NCBI RefSeq assembly: GCF_019623905.1
Contig: NZ_CP069370.1
Location: forward strand, 930,001 to 994,000
Direction of reading: 5' to 3'
Source: Neotabrizicola shimadae
GTDB taxonomy: Bacteria > Pseudomonadota > Alphaproteobacteria > Rhodobacterales > Rhodobacteraceae
DNA length: 64,000 bases
A program made the translations under genes and the position numbers. Positions 18,066-27,206 of this stretch are shown here, piece after piece (the first letter of the stretch is position 1; each line of letters opens with the position of its first letter). Below the pieces are notes generated by a model. The model saw only the letters and a program-made list of their open reading frames with translations, did no database searches and had not been told where the DNA came from.

Positions 18066-20081
18066 TCAGAGAAGCGCCTTGACCTTTTCGACCGTGGCTT
18101 CGGCGGTGATGCCGAATTCCTTGTACAGCCGGTCATAGGGCGCCGAGGCGCCGAAGGTGGACATGCCGACAAAATCCGCCTTGCCGGGCCGCGCCCGCTC
18201 GCCCAGAAGCCAGCGGTCCCAGCCCTGGCGGACGCCGGCCTCGATGCCGACCCGAACAGGGCCGGCGGGCAGCACGCGCTTGCGATAGGCCTCGTCCTGC
18301 TCCGCGAAGAGTTCCATGCAGGGCATCGAGACGACGCGGGTGCCGATGCCATCCGCTTCCAGTGCGGCCTTGGCCTTTATGGCGATTTCGACCTCCGACC
18401 CGGTGGCGATCAGGATCGCCTTCCGCGGCGCCTCGGACTCGGCCAGCACATAGGCGCCGCGGGCGGTGAGGTTGGCGCTGGAATAGGTCTTGCGCACGGC
18501 CACCAGGTTCTGCCGGCTGAGTGCCAGAACCGAGGGCGTTTGCTGCGAGGTCAACGCGATTTCCCAGGCTTCCGCCACTTCGGTCAGGTCGGCGGGGCGG
18601 AACACCCAGGTGTTCGGCGTGGCGCGGCTGATCGCCAGATGCTCGACCGGTTGGTGCGTCGGGCCATCTTCGCCAAGGCCGATGGAATCGTGCGTCATCA
18701 CATAGACGACCGGAATCCCCATCAGTGCCGACAGGCGCATGGCCGGGCGGGCATAGTCCGTGAAGCACATGAAGGTGCCGCCATAGGGCCGCACACCACC
18801 ATGGAGCGCCATGCCATTCATCGCGGCAGCCATGCCATGTTCGCGGATGCCGTAATAGACATAGCGGCCCTTGCGGTCTTCGGGCGTGAAGACGCCCAGG
18901 TCGGCGGTCTTGGTGTTGTTCGAGCCGGTCAGGTCGGCCGAACCGCCGATGGTTTCCGGCAGGATCGGGTTGACCGCGGCCAGCACCTTCTCGCTCGCCG
19001 AACGGGTCGCAAGCTTTGGCGCCTCGTCCGCGGCGGCCTTCTTCAGCTTGCGGATGGCGGCGCCCAGCTTTGCGGGCACCTCGCCCGAGAACATGCGCTC
19101 GATCTCGGTCTTGCGGGCGGCGGGCACGGCAGCGAGGCGCGCTTCCCATTCGGCACGCGCCGCAGCGCCGCGGGCGCCAATGGCGACCCAGCCTTCGCGC
19201 ACATCGGCCGGCACCTCAAACGGGCCATAGGGCCAGCCGTAAGCCGCCTTGGTATCGGCGATCAGCTTGGCATCCGTCAGGGCGCCGTGACCCTTGGACG
19301 TGTCCTGTGCCGAAGAGCCAAGCGCAATATGCGTCTTGCAGGCGATCATCGAGGGACGCGCCGATTTCTTCGCCTTGACCAGCGCCCGGTCGATGTCTTC
19401 GGGGTCATGGCCGTCACATTCGAACACGTCCCAGCCGGCCGCCTGGAAGCGGGCCTTCTGGTCTGTCATGTCCGAGATCGAAACCTTGCCGTCGATGGTG
19501 ATGCCGTTGTTGTCCCACAGCACGATCAGGCGCGACAGTTCCAGCTTGCCGGCAAGGCCGATGGCCTCGTGGCTGACGCCCTCCATCAGGCAGCCGTCGC
19601 CCGCAATCACATAGGTGTGGTGGTTCATCACCTTCGCGCCATACCGGGCGCGCAGGCTTTCCTCGGCGATGGCAAAGCCCACGGCGTTGGCGATGCCCTG
19701 GCCAAGCGGCCCTGTGGTGGTTTCGATCCCGCCCGCATGGCCGAATTCGGGATGGCCCGCGGTGATGGCGCCCCACTGGCGGAAGGCCTTGATCTGGTCC
19801 AGCGTCATGTCGGCATAGCCGGTCAGATGCAGCAGCGCGTACAACAGCATCGAGCCGTGGCCGGCCGACAGGATGAACCGGTCGCGGTCAGGCCAGTTCG
19901 GCGCGGTCGGGTCGAACTTCAGGTGGCGCCCGAACAGGACCGTGGCCACATCGGCCATCCCCATGGGCATACCGGAGTGGCCCGAATTGGCCGCCGCAAC
20001 CGCATCCAGCGTAAGGGTGCGGATGGCACAGGCAAGTTTCCAGTGATCGGGGTGGCGGGAGCGGAGCGTCTCGATATCCAA
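18066..20081 (-). CDS. tkt: Transketolase
   Basis: A 671-residue thiamine diphosphate enzyme of the pentose phosphate and Calvin-type sugar interconversions, at the family's usual length. It has the thiamine-binding block [13 protein letters not shown] near residue 155, the N-terminal [15 protein letters not shown] active-site region, [18 protein letters not shown] around residue 412 in the pyrimidine domain, and the C-terminal TGSEVEIA motif. The start [20 protein letters not shown] fits the family. It is alone in its orientation, with the HPP-CBS gene downstream and the divergent zauP-zapA genes upstream. No LacI-type palindrome is seen in front of it, unlike gap and edd. Confidence 0.96.
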   Translation of the reverse strand: MDIETLRSRHPDHWKLACAIRTLTLDAVAAANSGHSGMPMGMADVATVLFGRHLKFDPTAPNWPDRDRFILSAGHGSMLLYALLHLTGYADMTLDQIKAFRQWGAITAGHPEFGHAGGIETTTGPLGQGIANAVGFAIAEESLRARYGAKVMNHHTYVIAGDGCLMEGVSHEAIGLAGKLELSRLIVLWDNNGITIDGKVSISDMTDQKARFQAAGWDVFECDGHDPEDIDRALVKAKKSARPSMIACKTHIALGSSAQDTSKGHGALTDAKLIADTKAAYGWPYGPFEVPADVREGWVAIGARGAAARAEWEARLAAVPAARKTEIERMFSGEVPAKLGAAIRKLKKAAADEAPKLATRSASEKVLAAVNPILPETIGGSADLTGSNNTKTADLGVFTPEDRKGRYVYYGIREHGMAAAMNGMALHGGVRPYGGTFMCFTDYARPAMRLSALMGIPVVYVMTHDSIGLGEDGPTHQPVEHLAISRATPNTWVFRPADLTEVAEAWEIALTSQQTPSVLALSRQNLVAVRKTYSSANLTARGAYVLAESEAPRKAILIATGSEVEIAIKAKAALEADGIGTRVVSMPCMELFAEQDEAYRKRVLPAGPVRVGIEAGVRQGWDRWLLGERARPGKADFVGMSTFGASAPYDRLYKEFGITAEATVEKVKALL

Positions 20082-20284
20082 GGCGAGGTCCTTTGCGCGC
20101 GGGCTGGCTGGTCCGGCTGGCCTTACCGGCGCGAGGACGCAAGATCAAGCGCGGCTCGCAAGGCCTTGGGCGGAAAGGCTGGCATTGGCCCCCCGGTGAT
20201 GCGCTAATATGAATGCAACAAGCCCCTGGCGCGATTCGCTCCGGGCAATGACGCCGGAAAAGCCGGCGGGGGGACGGAACGGGG

Positions 20285-20797
20285 ATGCAGGAACTCGTCG
20301 AACTGGAACGCCGCATCGCTGCAGCCTTGGACCGGATCGGGCGCGGCATCGAAGGGTTGGCGCCCGAGGTGCCGGCGGCGCCGGCGGCTCAGCCCGTTGC
20401 CGATCCGGCCGAAGTGACCCAGTTGCGCGAAGCTCTGGAGGAAGAGCGGTTCATCAATGCGCAGCTGACCGAAAAGCTGCGGGCCGCGCGGGAAAAGGCG
20501 GTGACCGGCCAGACCCAGGCGCTTCTGGCCGCCAAGGTCGAGCGCATGACCAAGCAGCTGGACGTGCAGGGCCTGGAACTGCAGCGGATGCGCAAGACCG
20601 TGGTGCAGCTGCGCGAGACGCTGCGTGCATTGCGCGAGGCGGTGACCGACGGCATGCCGGATGCAGCCATGATCAACCGTGCGCTTCTCGCCGAAACCGA
20701 GGCGCTGCGTGCCACGCGGCTGACCGAGCTGTCGCTTCTGGACGAGATCCTCGACGAGTTGGAACCCCTGATCCCGGAGACCGGCGAAGATGCCTGA
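20285..20797 (+). CDS. ZauP-like coiled-coil protein upstream of ZapA
   Basis: A 170-residue soluble protein that is almost entirely helical: residues about 40-125 show heptad-like coiled coil (EVTQLREALEEERFINAQLT, then QLDVQGLELQRMRKTVVQLR). It begins MQELVELERRIAAALDRIGR and ends with LSLLDEILDELEPLIPETG. Its place directly upstream of zapA, with an 8-base overlap, and its coiled-coil nature match ZauP of Caulobacter, which with ZapA condenses the FtsZ ring. The identification rests on context and composition more than on motif identity. Its promoter would lie in the 200-base gap divergent from tkt. Confidence 0.72.
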   Translation: MQELVELERRIAAALDRIGRGIEGLAPEVPAAPAAQPVADPAEVTQLREALEEERFINAQLTEKLRAAREKAVTGQTQALLAAKVERMTKQLDVQGLELQRMRKTVVQLRETLRALREAVTDGMPDAAMINRALLAETEALRATRLTELSLLDEILDELEPLIPETGEDA

Positions 20798-21164
20798 AGT
20801 GACGATCACGATCGGCGGCAAGGGCTTTCAGGTTGCCTGTCAGCCCGGAGAAGAGCATTTCCTGCGCGCCGCCGCTGCCATGATGGATGCCGAGGCGCAG
20901 CCGCTGATGTCGCAGCTTGGCCGCCTGCCCGAGGCGCGAATGCTGCTGATGGCGGGGCTGATGGTGGCTGACAAGGCCGCGGGAGTGGAGGACGAGCTTC
21001 GCCAGGCCCGCGCGAGGATCGCCGAGCTGGAGGCCCGGCCCGAACCGGCGCCGCAGCGCGTGGAAGTGGCGGTGATCCCGCCGCAGGTGGGCGAGACCCT
21101 GGCCGAAATTGCTGCGCGGACCGAGGCTCTGGCCGCAGCTATGGAGGAGCGCCTGCAGGCATGA
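20790..21164 (+). CDS. zapA: Cell division protein ZapA
   Basis: A 124-residue cytoplasmic protein that cross-links FtsZ filaments. The N-terminal globular domain starts MPEVTITIGGKGFQVACQPG, the ZapA pattern of a short beta strand followed by a helix with E-E-H-x-x-x-A. A coiled coil spans about residues 55-85 (LMVADKAAGVEDELRQARARIAELEAR). The protein is longer than the enterobacterial form because of a C-terminal tail. It overlaps the upstream coiled-coil gene by 8 bases and the downstream lipoprotein gene by 4 bases (ATGA), forming a three-gene unit. Confidence 0.85.
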   Translation: MPEVTITIGGKGFQVACQPGEEHFLRAAAAMMDAEAQPLMSQLGRLPEARMLLMAGLMVADKAAGVEDELRQARARIAELEARPEPAPQRVEVAVIPPQVGETLAEIAARTEALAAAMEERLQA

Positions 21165-21496
21165 ACCGTGCCGTGGTCCTGCTTCTGCTGCTGGCCGGGT
21201 GCGTTCCGCCTCCGGGCGAGATCATGGTGCCTGACGGCACGGTGACCTACACCTGTGCGGGTGGCGAGCAGCTGGTTGTCCGGTACGACACCAGGGCCGA
21301 CCCGCCGTCCGCGATGATCAACCGGGACGGGCCCGAGACCTTGCTCTTGGACCCGAACACGCCGGGGCTGCGCTATTCCTGGCCCTCTGATGGGTCGTAC
21401 CACATCTGGGACACGGACGGGAAAACCGGCACGCTCAGCTATCGGGATGGCGAGCGGGGCGTGGTGGATGTGGTGCTGGCGGGGTGCCGGGCCTGA
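21161..21496 (+). CDS. Small lipoprotein with MliC-like domain
   Basis: A 111-residue lipoprotein. The signal sequence MNRAVVLLLLLAGC ends in a clear lipobox with the lipidated cysteine C14. The mature part has the beta-rich pattern of the membrane-bound lysozyme inhibitor (MliC) superfamily: TVTYTCAGGEQLVVRYD, then RYSWPSDGSYHIWDTDG and a final cysteine. The gene is coupled to zapA by a 4-base overlap, which is unexpected for an envelope protein. Its role may be protection of peptidoglycan from C-type lysozyme (family inference). The stop codon lies inside the downstream hairpin. Confidence 0.75.
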   Translation: MNRAVVLLLLLAGCVPPPGEIMVPDGTVTYTCAGGEQLVVRYDTRADPPSAMINRDGPETLLLDPNTPGLRYSWPSDGSYHIWDTDGKTGTLSYRDGERGVVDVVLAGCRA

Positions 21497-21506
21497 CGGC
21501 CCGGCA
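21485..21506. terminator. Hairpin between convergent genes
   Basis: A 9-bp perfect stem, TGCCGGGCC (21485-21493) with GGCCCGGCA (21498-21506), has a TGAC loop that contains the stop codon of the lipoprotein gene. It sits 10 bases beyond the end of the leftward grxD. There is no T-run, so it may protect transcript ends or act as a weak two-way terminator. Confidence 0.5.
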
Positions 21507-21515
21507 GTGCCCGCG

Positions 21516-21875
21516 TCAGGCGTTGGCTTCGCGGATCTTGTTGGCGGCGTCCTTGTCGTATGTCACGCCCTTCTGGTCGAACAGCGCGTCCAACTCGCCC
21601 GAGAGGGTCATCTCGGTGACGATGTCGCAGCCGCCGACGAATTCCCCCTTCACATAGAGCTGCGGGATCGTCGGCCAGTCCGAGAAGTCCTTGATGCCTT
21701 GCCGCACGTCCGGGTCGGCCAGCACGTTCACGTCGAGGAAGTCGACGCCCATGTAGTTCAGGACGCCGGCCACGCGGGAGGAGAACCCGCACTGCGGCAT
21801 CATCTTGGTGCCCTTCATGTAGAGGACGACGTCGTTCTTCTCGATCGTCTCGCGGATCTGGTCCTGTGCGCTCAT
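21516..21875 (-). CDS. grxD: Monothiol glutaredoxin, Grx4 type
   Basis: A 119-residue cytoplasmic glutaredoxin with the monothiol motif CGFS (C29 in PQCGFSSRV), preceded by the VVLYMKGTK strand-turn, and the WPTIPQLYVKGEFVGGCDI glutathione/cluster-binding region. Grx4-type proteins bind a [2Fe-2S] cluster and partner with BolA. Here bolA lies immediately upstream, 11 bases away, so the two form an operon, the usual arrangement for this iron-sensing and cluster-carrying pair. Five in-frame codons upstream of the chosen start were rejected in favour of MSAQDQIRETIEKN. Confidence 0.95.
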   Translation of the reverse strand: MSAQDQIRETIEKNDVVLYMKGTKMMPQCGFSSRVAGVLNYMGVDFLDVNVLADPDVRQGIKDFSDWPTIPQLYVKGEFVGGCDIVTEMTLSGELDALFDQKGVTYDKDAANKIREANA

Positions 21876-21886
21876 CGCGTTTCCTT

Positions 21887-22129
21887 TCACTCCGGCGCCT
21901 TGGTGGTCAGCGCCAGCGCATGGAGTTCCCCATGCGCGCCATCCATCTTGCCCTTCAGCGAGGCATAGACGGCCCGCTGCTGCTGGACCCGGTTCATGCC
22001 GCGGAAGCTTTCGTCGACGACCTCGGCCGCCCAGTGATTGCCGTCGCCGGCGAGGTCGGTGATGGTGATCTTCGCCTGCGGGAAGCTGGCGCGGATCAGG
22101 GCCTCGATGTCGTGGGCTTCCATCGCCAT
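21887..22129 (-). CDS. bolA: BolA family protein
   Basis: An 80-residue BolA protein. It shows the family pattern DIEALIRASFPQAKITITDL, then GDGNHWAAEVVDESFRGMNR (histidine H32 as candidate cluster ligand) and VQQQRAVYASLKGKM. The length suits BolA2/YrbA-like proteins. Two ATGs, at 22129 and 22123, are possible; the first follows AAGGACTTGCCC. BolA and Grx4 form a heterodimer holding an iron-sulfur cluster and feed into iron regulation. The gene starts about 110 bases downstream of a 75-base intergenic repeat described separately. Confidence 0.93.
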   Translation of the reverse strand: MAMEAHDIEALIRASFPQAKITITDLAGDGNHWAAEVVDESFRGMNRVQQQRAVYASLKGKMDGAHGELHALALTTKAPE

Positions 22130-22236
22130 GGGCAAGTCCTTCCGGTTATCCTGAGGCCAAAGACTTAGGGCCGCCGCCGGGTGGCTGCAAGGGCCTGCAA
22201 GGGGCGCCGCCAAGGGGGGCGGGGCGGGGCGAGAGA

Positions 22237-22311
22237 GCGTCCGAGCTCGGACACTTTCCCGGCCCTTAAAAATCAAGGGCTTGCGGGCGCGTCTTAACTT
22301 GGACTTAAGAC
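22237..22311. repeat. Intergenic repeat copy A: palindrome + IHF-type site + TTAA-N7-TTAA box
   Basis: This 75-base element is alignable with the elements at 48642-48717 (reverse orientation) and 54356-54431. It has GCGTCCGAGCTCGGACAC (palindrome core GTCCGAGCTCGGAC, 22239-22252), then AATCAAGGGCTTG (22271-22283), which fits the IHF consensus WATCAANNNNTTR exactly, then 17 bases after ATCAA the box TTAACTTGGACTTAA (22294-22308). It lies between the GNAT gene, whose stop codon is inside the box, and bolA. Confidence 0.85.
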
Positions 22312-22796
22312 TTTTCCGCGGGCGCCAGGTCCGAGCGGTTCAGGCCGTAGAGCATGAGATCGACCGAGCGACCAAGACTTGGGCGGAACCAGTGGTTGCG
22401 CAGGCGGCCTTCGAGGGTGAAGCCGACCGCCTGGTAGAGATGCTGCGCCCGGAGATTTTCGCCCGAGGCATCAAGCCAGATGCGCCGGGCGCCGAGCACA
22501 TCGAAACCATAGGCAATCAGCGCGGACATGAGGGCGCGGCCGCGGCCGCCGCCGGTCTGGTCCAGTGCCAGGCGGCGCAGTTCCACCCGACCGGAGGGAT
22601 CGCCGATTTCGCAGAAGAGGGCGAAGCCCGCCGCGCGACCGCCTTCCTGCCAGATGAGGAGGTGCGCGGATGGGTCGGCCAGATAGGCGGCCAGCCCCGC
22701 CTCGTCTTCATCCGAGATGAAGGGCGCATTCTCGGGGCGCTGCGCGAGACGCCGGATGAAGGCGAAATCCTCCGGCGTCGCGCGGCGCAGGCTCAT
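22305..22796 (-). CDS. GNAT family N-acetyltransferase
   Basis: A 163-residue acetyltransferase with the acetyl-CoA binding region [20 protein letters not shown] (motif A, R/Q-x-x-G-x-G/A-like) near residue 85-105 and the preceding strand VELRRLALD. The start [26 protein letters not shown] is RimI/RimL-like. It overlaps the purL stop by 4 bases (ATGA) and so is the second gene of a purL-GNAT unit. Substrate unknown; a protein N-terminus, an amino acid or a small molecule are all possible. The stop codon coincides with the TTAA box of repeat copy A. Confidence 0.82.
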   Translation of the reverse strand: MSLRRATPEDFAFIRRLAQRPENAPFISDEDEAGLAAYLADPSAHLLIWQEGGRAAGFALFCEIGDPSGRVELRRLALDQTGGGRGRALMSALIAYGFDVLGARRIWLDASGENLRAQHLYQAVGFTLEGRLRNHWFRPSLGRSVDLMLYGLNRSDLAPAEKS

Positions 22797-24967
22797 GCCA
22801 CGGCCAGGGCGAAGGCGCTGCGGTAGAGGGTGGAAAGTTCGGCCAGCGGGGCGGATTCGGTGCCAAGCGTCACGTCGTTGCCGCCGAATTGTCCCGCCAC
22901 GGACAGGGCAACGCCGGCCGCTTCGGCGGCCGTTTTCAGCGCGGGCAGCTTCTCGGGCGCGATGGACAGAAGATAGCGCGCCTGATCCTCGCCGAAGAGG
23001 GTGGCGATCTCGCCGCTTTCGAGCCAGAGACCGAGGCCCGCGCCTTCGGCCATTTCAAAGGCGGCCAGCGCAAGGCCGCCATCCGACAGGTCGGTGCAGG
23101 CGCGGATGAGGTCGTGCGAGGCACGCACGAATTCGCCGTTGCGCTTTTCGGCGGCGAGGTCAACGGGCGGGGCATCGCCCTCTTCGATGCCGAAGGCTTC
23201 GGCCAGAAGCGCCGACTGGCCGAGATGGCCTGCGGTTTCGCCCACGACCACCGCCAGGTCGCCTGCCGTGGGGCGGCCGGCGATGATCTGGTCCAGCGAG
23301 GCGATCAGCCCGACCGCGCCGATGGTGGGCGTGGGCAGGATGCCCTTGCCGTCGGTTTCGTTGTAAAGCGAGACGTTGCCCGAGACGATGGGCATGTCCA
23401 GCGCCTTGACCGCCGCGCCGATGCCTTTGATGGCGCCGACGAACTGGCCCATGATCTCGGGCTTTTCGGGGTTGCCGAAGTTCAGGTTGTCGGTGGTGGC
23501 CAGCGGCAGGGCGCCCACGGCGGAGAGGTTGCGGTAGGCTTCGGCCACGGCCTGCTTGCCGCCCTCGAACGGGTTGGCCTTCACATAGCGCGGCGTCACG
23601 TCCGAAGTGAAGGCGAGCGCCTTGTTCGTGCCGTGCACGCGCACCACGCCGGCGGGCAGGCCGGGCGTGACCACGGTATCGGCGCCGACCTGGCAGTCGT
23701 ATTGTTCCCAGACCCAGGACTTGCGGGCATAGCTGGGCGCGCCGATCAGTGCGCGCAGGCCGGCGAGGGGCGCAATCTCGGGGACCGTGCCAAGCGGGGC
23801 GGCGGGCGGAGTTTCCACCCAGGGGCGGTCATATTCCGGCGCGCTGGATGACAGCTTCGACAAGGGCAGGTCGGCCTTCACCTCGTTGCCATGCAGGATG
23901 AGGAAGCGGTCTTCGGCAATGGTTTCGCCCACGATGGCGAAATCGAGATCCCACTTTTCGAAGATCGCCCGCGCCACGTCTTCCTTTTCGGGGCGAAGGA
24001 CCATGAGCATCCGCTCCTGGCTTTCGGAGAGCATCATTTCGTAGGCGGTCATGTTCGCCTCGCGCTGCGGCACGTCGTCGAGCTGCAGCTTGATGCCGAG
24101 GTTGCCCTTGTCGCCCATTTCGACGGCGGAGCAGGTGAGGCCCGCGGCGCCCATGTCCTGGATCGAGATGACGGCGCCGGTCGTCATCAGTTCAAGGCAG
24201 GCCTCCAGAAGGCACTTCTCGGTGAAGGGGTCGCCCACCTGCACGGTGGGGCGCTTTTCCTCGATCGTGTCGTCAAACTCGGCGCTGGCCATGGTGGCGC
24301 CGCCCACACCGTCGCGGCCGGTCTTGGCGCCCAGATAGACCACGGGCATCCCCACGCCCGAGGCGACCGAGTAGAAGATCTTGTCGGCATCGGCGAGGCC
24401 GGCCGCGAAGGCATTGACCAGGCAGTTGCCGTTGTAGCTGCGGTGGAAGCGGACCTCGCCGCCCACGGTGGGAACGCCGAAGGCATTGCCATAGGCACCG
24501 ATGCCTTCGACCACGCCTTTGACCAGATGCGCGGTCTTGGGATGCGAGGGCTCGCCGAAGGACAGCGCATTCATCGCCGCGATGGGACGCGCGCCCATGG
24601 TGAACACGTCACGCAGGATGCCGCCCACGCCGGTGGCCGCGCCCTGATGCGGTTCGATGTAGGAGGGGTGGTTGTGGCTTTCCATCTTGAAGATGACCGC
24701 CAGTTTTCTGCCATCGGGGCCATCGCCGATATCGACCACGCCCGCATTCTCGCCCGGCCCGCAGATCACCTGCGGCCCGGTGGTGGGCAGGGTGCGCAGC
24801 CATTTCTTCGACGATTTGTAGGAACAATGTTCGTTCCACATCGCCGAGAAGATGCCCAGTTCCGTGAAGGTCGGGACGCGCCCGATGATTCCCAGCAGGC
24901 GGTCGTATTCGTCGGGCTTCAACCCGTGGGCGGCGACCAGTTCCGGCGTGATGGCGGGCTCTTGCAT
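22793..24967 (-). CDS. purL: Phosphoribosylformylglycinamidine synthase subunit II
   Basis: A 724-residue enzyme of purine synthesis that converts FGAR and ATP to FGAM, with ammonia from PurQ. It is the short, three-component type: no glutaminase domain is present and PurQ and PurS are not in this window. Features are the N-terminal helix-rich start [25 protein letters not shown], the active-site block [15 protein letters not shown], the glycine-rich [21 protein letters not shown] and the second half repeat [15 protein letters not shown]. The frame extends 55 codons upstream but the family starts here. It leads a purL-GNAT unit. Confidence 0.96.
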   Translation of the reverse strand: MQEPAITPELVAAHGLKPDEYDRLLGIIGRVPTFTELGIFSAMWNEHCSYKSSKKWLRTLPTTGPQVICGPGENAGVVDIGDGPDGRKLAVIFKMESHNHPSYIEPHQGAATGVGGILRDVFTMGARPIAAMNALSFGEPSHPKTAHLVKGVVEGIGAYGNAFGVPTVGGEVRFHRSYNGNCLVNAFAAGLADADKIFYSVASGVGMPVVYLGAKTGRDGVGGATMASAEFDDTIEEKRPTVQVGDPFTEKCLLEACLELMTTGAVISIQDMGAAGLTCSAVEMGDKGNLGIKLQLDDVPQREANMTAYEMMLSESQERMLMVLRPEKEDVARAIFEKWDLDFAIVGETIAEDRFLILHGNEVKADLPLSKLSSSAPEYDRPWVETPPAAPLGTVPEIAPLAGLRALIGAPSYARKSWVWEQYDCQVGADTVVTPGLPAGVVRVHGTNKALAFTSDVTPRYVKANPFEGGKQAVAEAYRNLSAVGALPLATTDNLNFGNPEKPEIMGQFVGAIKGIGAAVKALDMPIVSGNVSLYNETDGKGILPTPTIGAVGLIASLDQIIAGRPTAGDLAVVVGETAGHLGQSALLAEAFGIEEGDAPPVDLAAEKRNGEFVRASHDLIRACTDLSDGGLALAAFEMAEGAGLGLWLESGEIATLFGEDQARYLLSIAPEKLPALKTAAEAAGVALSVAGQFGGNDVTLGTESAPLAELSTLYRSAFALAVA

Positions 24968-25166
24968 GGCATCCCCTTCGGCAGCTTGCGGGCGTCTTAA
25001 GGGAAAGGGGCACGAAGGGCAAACCGCTCTGCCCGCGCGGCACCGGATTTCCGTGAGAAATTTCGCGGGTCCCGTGCGGTGAATGTCGAAATCCTGCGCG
25101 ACCCCGCGTCCTTGGTTTAGGATCGCGGGCAATCGTGCCGCGCGGCCTTAACCGGAAGGATCCGAG

Positions 25167-25514
25167 ATGAAGTACCTGCTTCTCCTCTATGCAGCCCCCG
25201 ATGCCGAACCGGCCTATGGCACGCCCGAGTTCGACGCCATGATGGGCGAATACATGACGCACAGCGACCGGATGAAGGACGTGGCCACCTTCATCGCGGG
25301 CGAGGGGCTGCAACCCGTGGCGACCGCCACCACGCTGCGCAAGCGCGGCACGAAGGTCGAGACGATCGACGGGCCCTTTGCCGAGACCCGCGAACATCTG
25401 GGCGGGTTCTACCTGATCGACGCGCCCGATCTGGATGCGGCGATGCGCTATGCTGCAGAGATTCCGGCGGCGCGTTACGGCTCGGTCGAGATCCGGCCGG
25501 TGATGGAGTACTGA
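25167..25514 (+). CDS. YCII-related (DGPF) protein
   Basis: A 115-residue protein starting MKYLLLLYAAPDAEPAYGTP, the typical YCII/DGPF fold, with the name motif as DGPF in VETIDGPFAETREHLGGFYL and the acid-rich helix before PAARYGSVEIRPVMEY. Its stop overlaps the start of the sigma factor gene (TGATG), so the two are translationally coupled. DGPF proteins are standard partners of ECF42-type sigma factors. Whether they regulate the sigma factor or serve as an enzyme is not settled. Confidence 0.9.
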   Translation: MKYLLLLYAAPDAEPAYGTPEFDAMMGEYMTHSDRMKDVATFIAGEGLQPVATATTLRKRGTKVETIDGPFAETREHLGGFYLIDAPDLDAAMRYAAEIPAARYGSVEIRPVMEY

Positions 25515-26734
25515 TGCCGCACCAGGCGCTGGAGGATGTCCTGCGCGCCGACAGGGGGCGGCTTCTGGCCGCCCTCATCGCGCGGACGGGCGAGATTCAG
25601 CGTGCCGAGGATGCGCTGCACGAGGCCGCCGCATCGGCGCTGGTGCACTGGGGGCGCAGCGGGGTGCCGGATAACCCTGCCGGATGGCTGCTGCGCGCGG
25701 CCTGGCGCAAGGCCATCGACGGCTGGCGACGGGAGGGGGCTGCCGCCCGGAACCGTGCCGCAAGGGAGCTTCTTGCGGAAGAAGAGGCGGCCGATCCCGA
25801 CCCGCAGGACATTGCCGACGACCGCCTGCGGCTGATCTTCACCTGCTGCCACCCGGCGCTGGAGCCGAAGACGCAGGTCGCGCTGACCCTGCGCACCATC
25901 TGCGGCCTGACCACGGCACAGATTGCCGCCGTGTTTCTTGATGCCGAACCGGCCATGGGCCAGCGGCTTTCGCGCGCGAAGGCCAAGATCGCCGCTGCGC
26001 GCATCCCCTATGCGGTGCCGGGGCCGGAGCTTTGGCCCGAGCGGCTGAATGCGGTGCTGACGGTGATCTACCTCATCTTCACCGCCGGCTACACCGCGGG
26101 GCCGGAGGCCGGCCTGGAGCTTTGCGGCGAGGCGATCCACCTCGCGCGGCTGGTCGATGCGTTGCGCCCCGGCGAGGCCGAGACCGAGGGGGCGCTGGCG
26201 CTTCTGCTGCTGACCGAGGCGCGAAGGCCGGCGCGGGTGGGGCCGGACGGCGCCACCGTTCCGCCATCGGATCAGGACCGCGGGCTGTGGCTGCCCGACC
26301 TGGCCGTCGAGGGGCTGGGATTGCTGGACCGCGCCATGGCGCGGCGCAGGCCCGGGCCGTTCCAGATCAAGGCTGCCATCGCCGCGCTGCACGCGGCGCC
26401 GCTGCCGACCGACTGGCCGCAGATCGCCGCCCTGTATACGCGGCTGCTGGACTGGGAGCCGACCCCTGTCGTCCGTCTGAACCGTGCCGTGGCGCTGGCC
26501 GGGTCCGGCGCGCTGGAGGCTGCCGCCCAGTCCATCGACGCGCTTGCGGCCGAACTCGACGGCTATCAGCCGTTCCACGCCGCCCGCGCCGACCTGCGCC
26601 TGCGGCAGGGCCGCCCGGCCGAATCGATTGCCGATTTCGACCGCGCGATCGCGCTGGCCCCGCATCCCGCCGACGCCCTGTTCCTGCGCAGACGCCGCGA
26701 TGCAGCGATGATTTCCGCGCCAAATCGCGGCTGA
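25514..26734 (+). CDS. ECF sigma factor of the ECF42 type with C-terminal extension
   Basis: A 406-residue extracytoplasmic-function sigma factor, about twice the length of a simple ECF protein. Region 2 is near the N-terminus (IARTGEIQRAEDALHEAAASA, PAGWLLRAAWRKAIDGWRRE) and region 4 near residue 125-160 (CGLTTAQIAAVFLDAEPAMG, QRLSRAKAKI). The remaining 240 residues form the helical, TPR-like ECF42 extension (PFQIKAAIAALHA, TDWPQIAALYTRLL, PTPVVRLNRAVALA). No anti-sigma gene is visible; the partner is the upstream DGPF protein. The extension probably controls activity. Targets are unknown. Confidence 0.92.
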   Translation: MPHQALEDVLRADRGRLLAALIARTGEIQRAEDALHEAAASALVHWGRSGVPDNPAGWLLRAAWRKAIDGWRREGAAARNRAARELLAEEEAADPDPQDIADDRLRLIFTCCHPALEPKTQVALTLRTICGLTTAQIAAVFLDAEPAMGQRLSRAKAKIAAARIPYAVPGPELWPERLNAVLTVIYLIFTAGYTAGPEAGLELCGEAIHLARLVDALRPGEAETEGALALLLLTEARRPARVGPDGATVPPSDQDRGLWLPDLAVEGLGLLDRAMARRRPGPFQIKAAIAALHAAPLPTDWPQIAALYTRLLDWEPTPVVRLNRAVALAGSGALEAAAQSIDALAAELDGYQPFHAARADLRLRQGRPAESIADFDRAIALAPHPADALFLRRRRDAAMISAPNRG

Positions 26735-26747
26735 CCAGCCGGAGGCG

Positions 26748-26775
26748 AAAAAAAAGGCCGAGCAGAAGCTCGGCC
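26748..26775 (-). terminator. Strong intrinsic terminator for a leftward transcript
   Basis: Read leftward, GGCCGAGC-TTCT-GCTCGGCC (8-bp perfect stem, tetraloop) is followed directly by TTTTTTTT (A-run 26748-26755 on the given strand). This is a textbook rho-independent terminator and it points leftward, although the adjacent sigma gene is rightward. It implies a leftward transcript from the region up to about 27.1 kb. Confidence 0.9.
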
Positions 26776-26934
26776 CAAGTCCAACAGGGAGGTATGAAGG
26801 TGTGAGAGAAACCTCAATCACGCCTTCGCCGCTGGATTTAGGTGTCCCGGAGATTCTTAGCAAGGCTCATGATGCCGCAGTGGCAGCATGTCCGCCATGC
26901 ATTGCGCGCATGGCTGTTTGCGGTAACGGCTTCG
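26776..26934 (-). other. Untranslated leftward transcript region before the terminator
   Basis: About 160 bases between the small membrane-protein gene and the leftward terminator have no credible protein; only 10-14 codon frames are found, none with a good Shine-Dalgarno site. It may be the 3' untranslated region of the small gene, or a small RNA that ends in the terminator. A CCTCCC stretch shortly before the terminator (leftward reading) could pair with a Shine-Dalgarno sequence. Confidence 0.35.
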
Positions 26935-27051
26935 TCAGTCTTCCGGGGCCTCGCTATGGGCCAGAACGCGCCTCAGAGCCGCGACCAGAATCATCGCGGA
27001 TGCGGTGCCCGTCAGGATCAAGGCAGGGTAGAGCAGGGCTGTCTCGGCCAT
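26935..27051 (-). CDS. Small single-span membrane protein
   Basis: A 38-codon gene. Translation from 27051 leftward gives MAETALLYPALILTGTASAM followed by ILVAALRRVLAHSEAPED. A strong Shine-Dalgarno sequence, GGAGGAAGCG, lies immediately upstream. One hydrophobic helix (about residues 5-25) is followed by a positively charged segment (RR) and an acidic tail, which fits a protein with the N-terminus outside or in the periplasm. It is the only good coding candidate in this leftward transcript, which ends in the terminator near 26.75 kb. No family recognised. The promoter should lie in the 155 bases upstream, shared with the divergent phnM. Confidence 0.6.
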   Translation of the reverse strand: MAETALLYPALILTGTASAMILVAALRRVLAHSEAPED

Positions 27052-27206
27052 CGCTTCCTCCATTCCAGGCCAGTTATCCACAGGCTGCTCTCGAATTTGG
27101 GTGACAATGTGGCAGATCGCATCCGGATTGGGCGGGATATGGAAACGTATGGCCGGCCTTTCCCCTCCACACGTGCCGCGCTACGCATGGGGCCGGAGGG
27201 CGGCGC

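Noticed and set aside
17535-20207. 890-codon rightward frame across transketolase and HPP-CBS
   Set aside because: Antisense shadow of tkt; the sense protein is unambiguous.
20200-20216. TGATGCGCTAATA near zauP as another LacI-type site
   Set aside because: The half-sites are one base closer than in the other operators, so the palindrome symmetry is lost.
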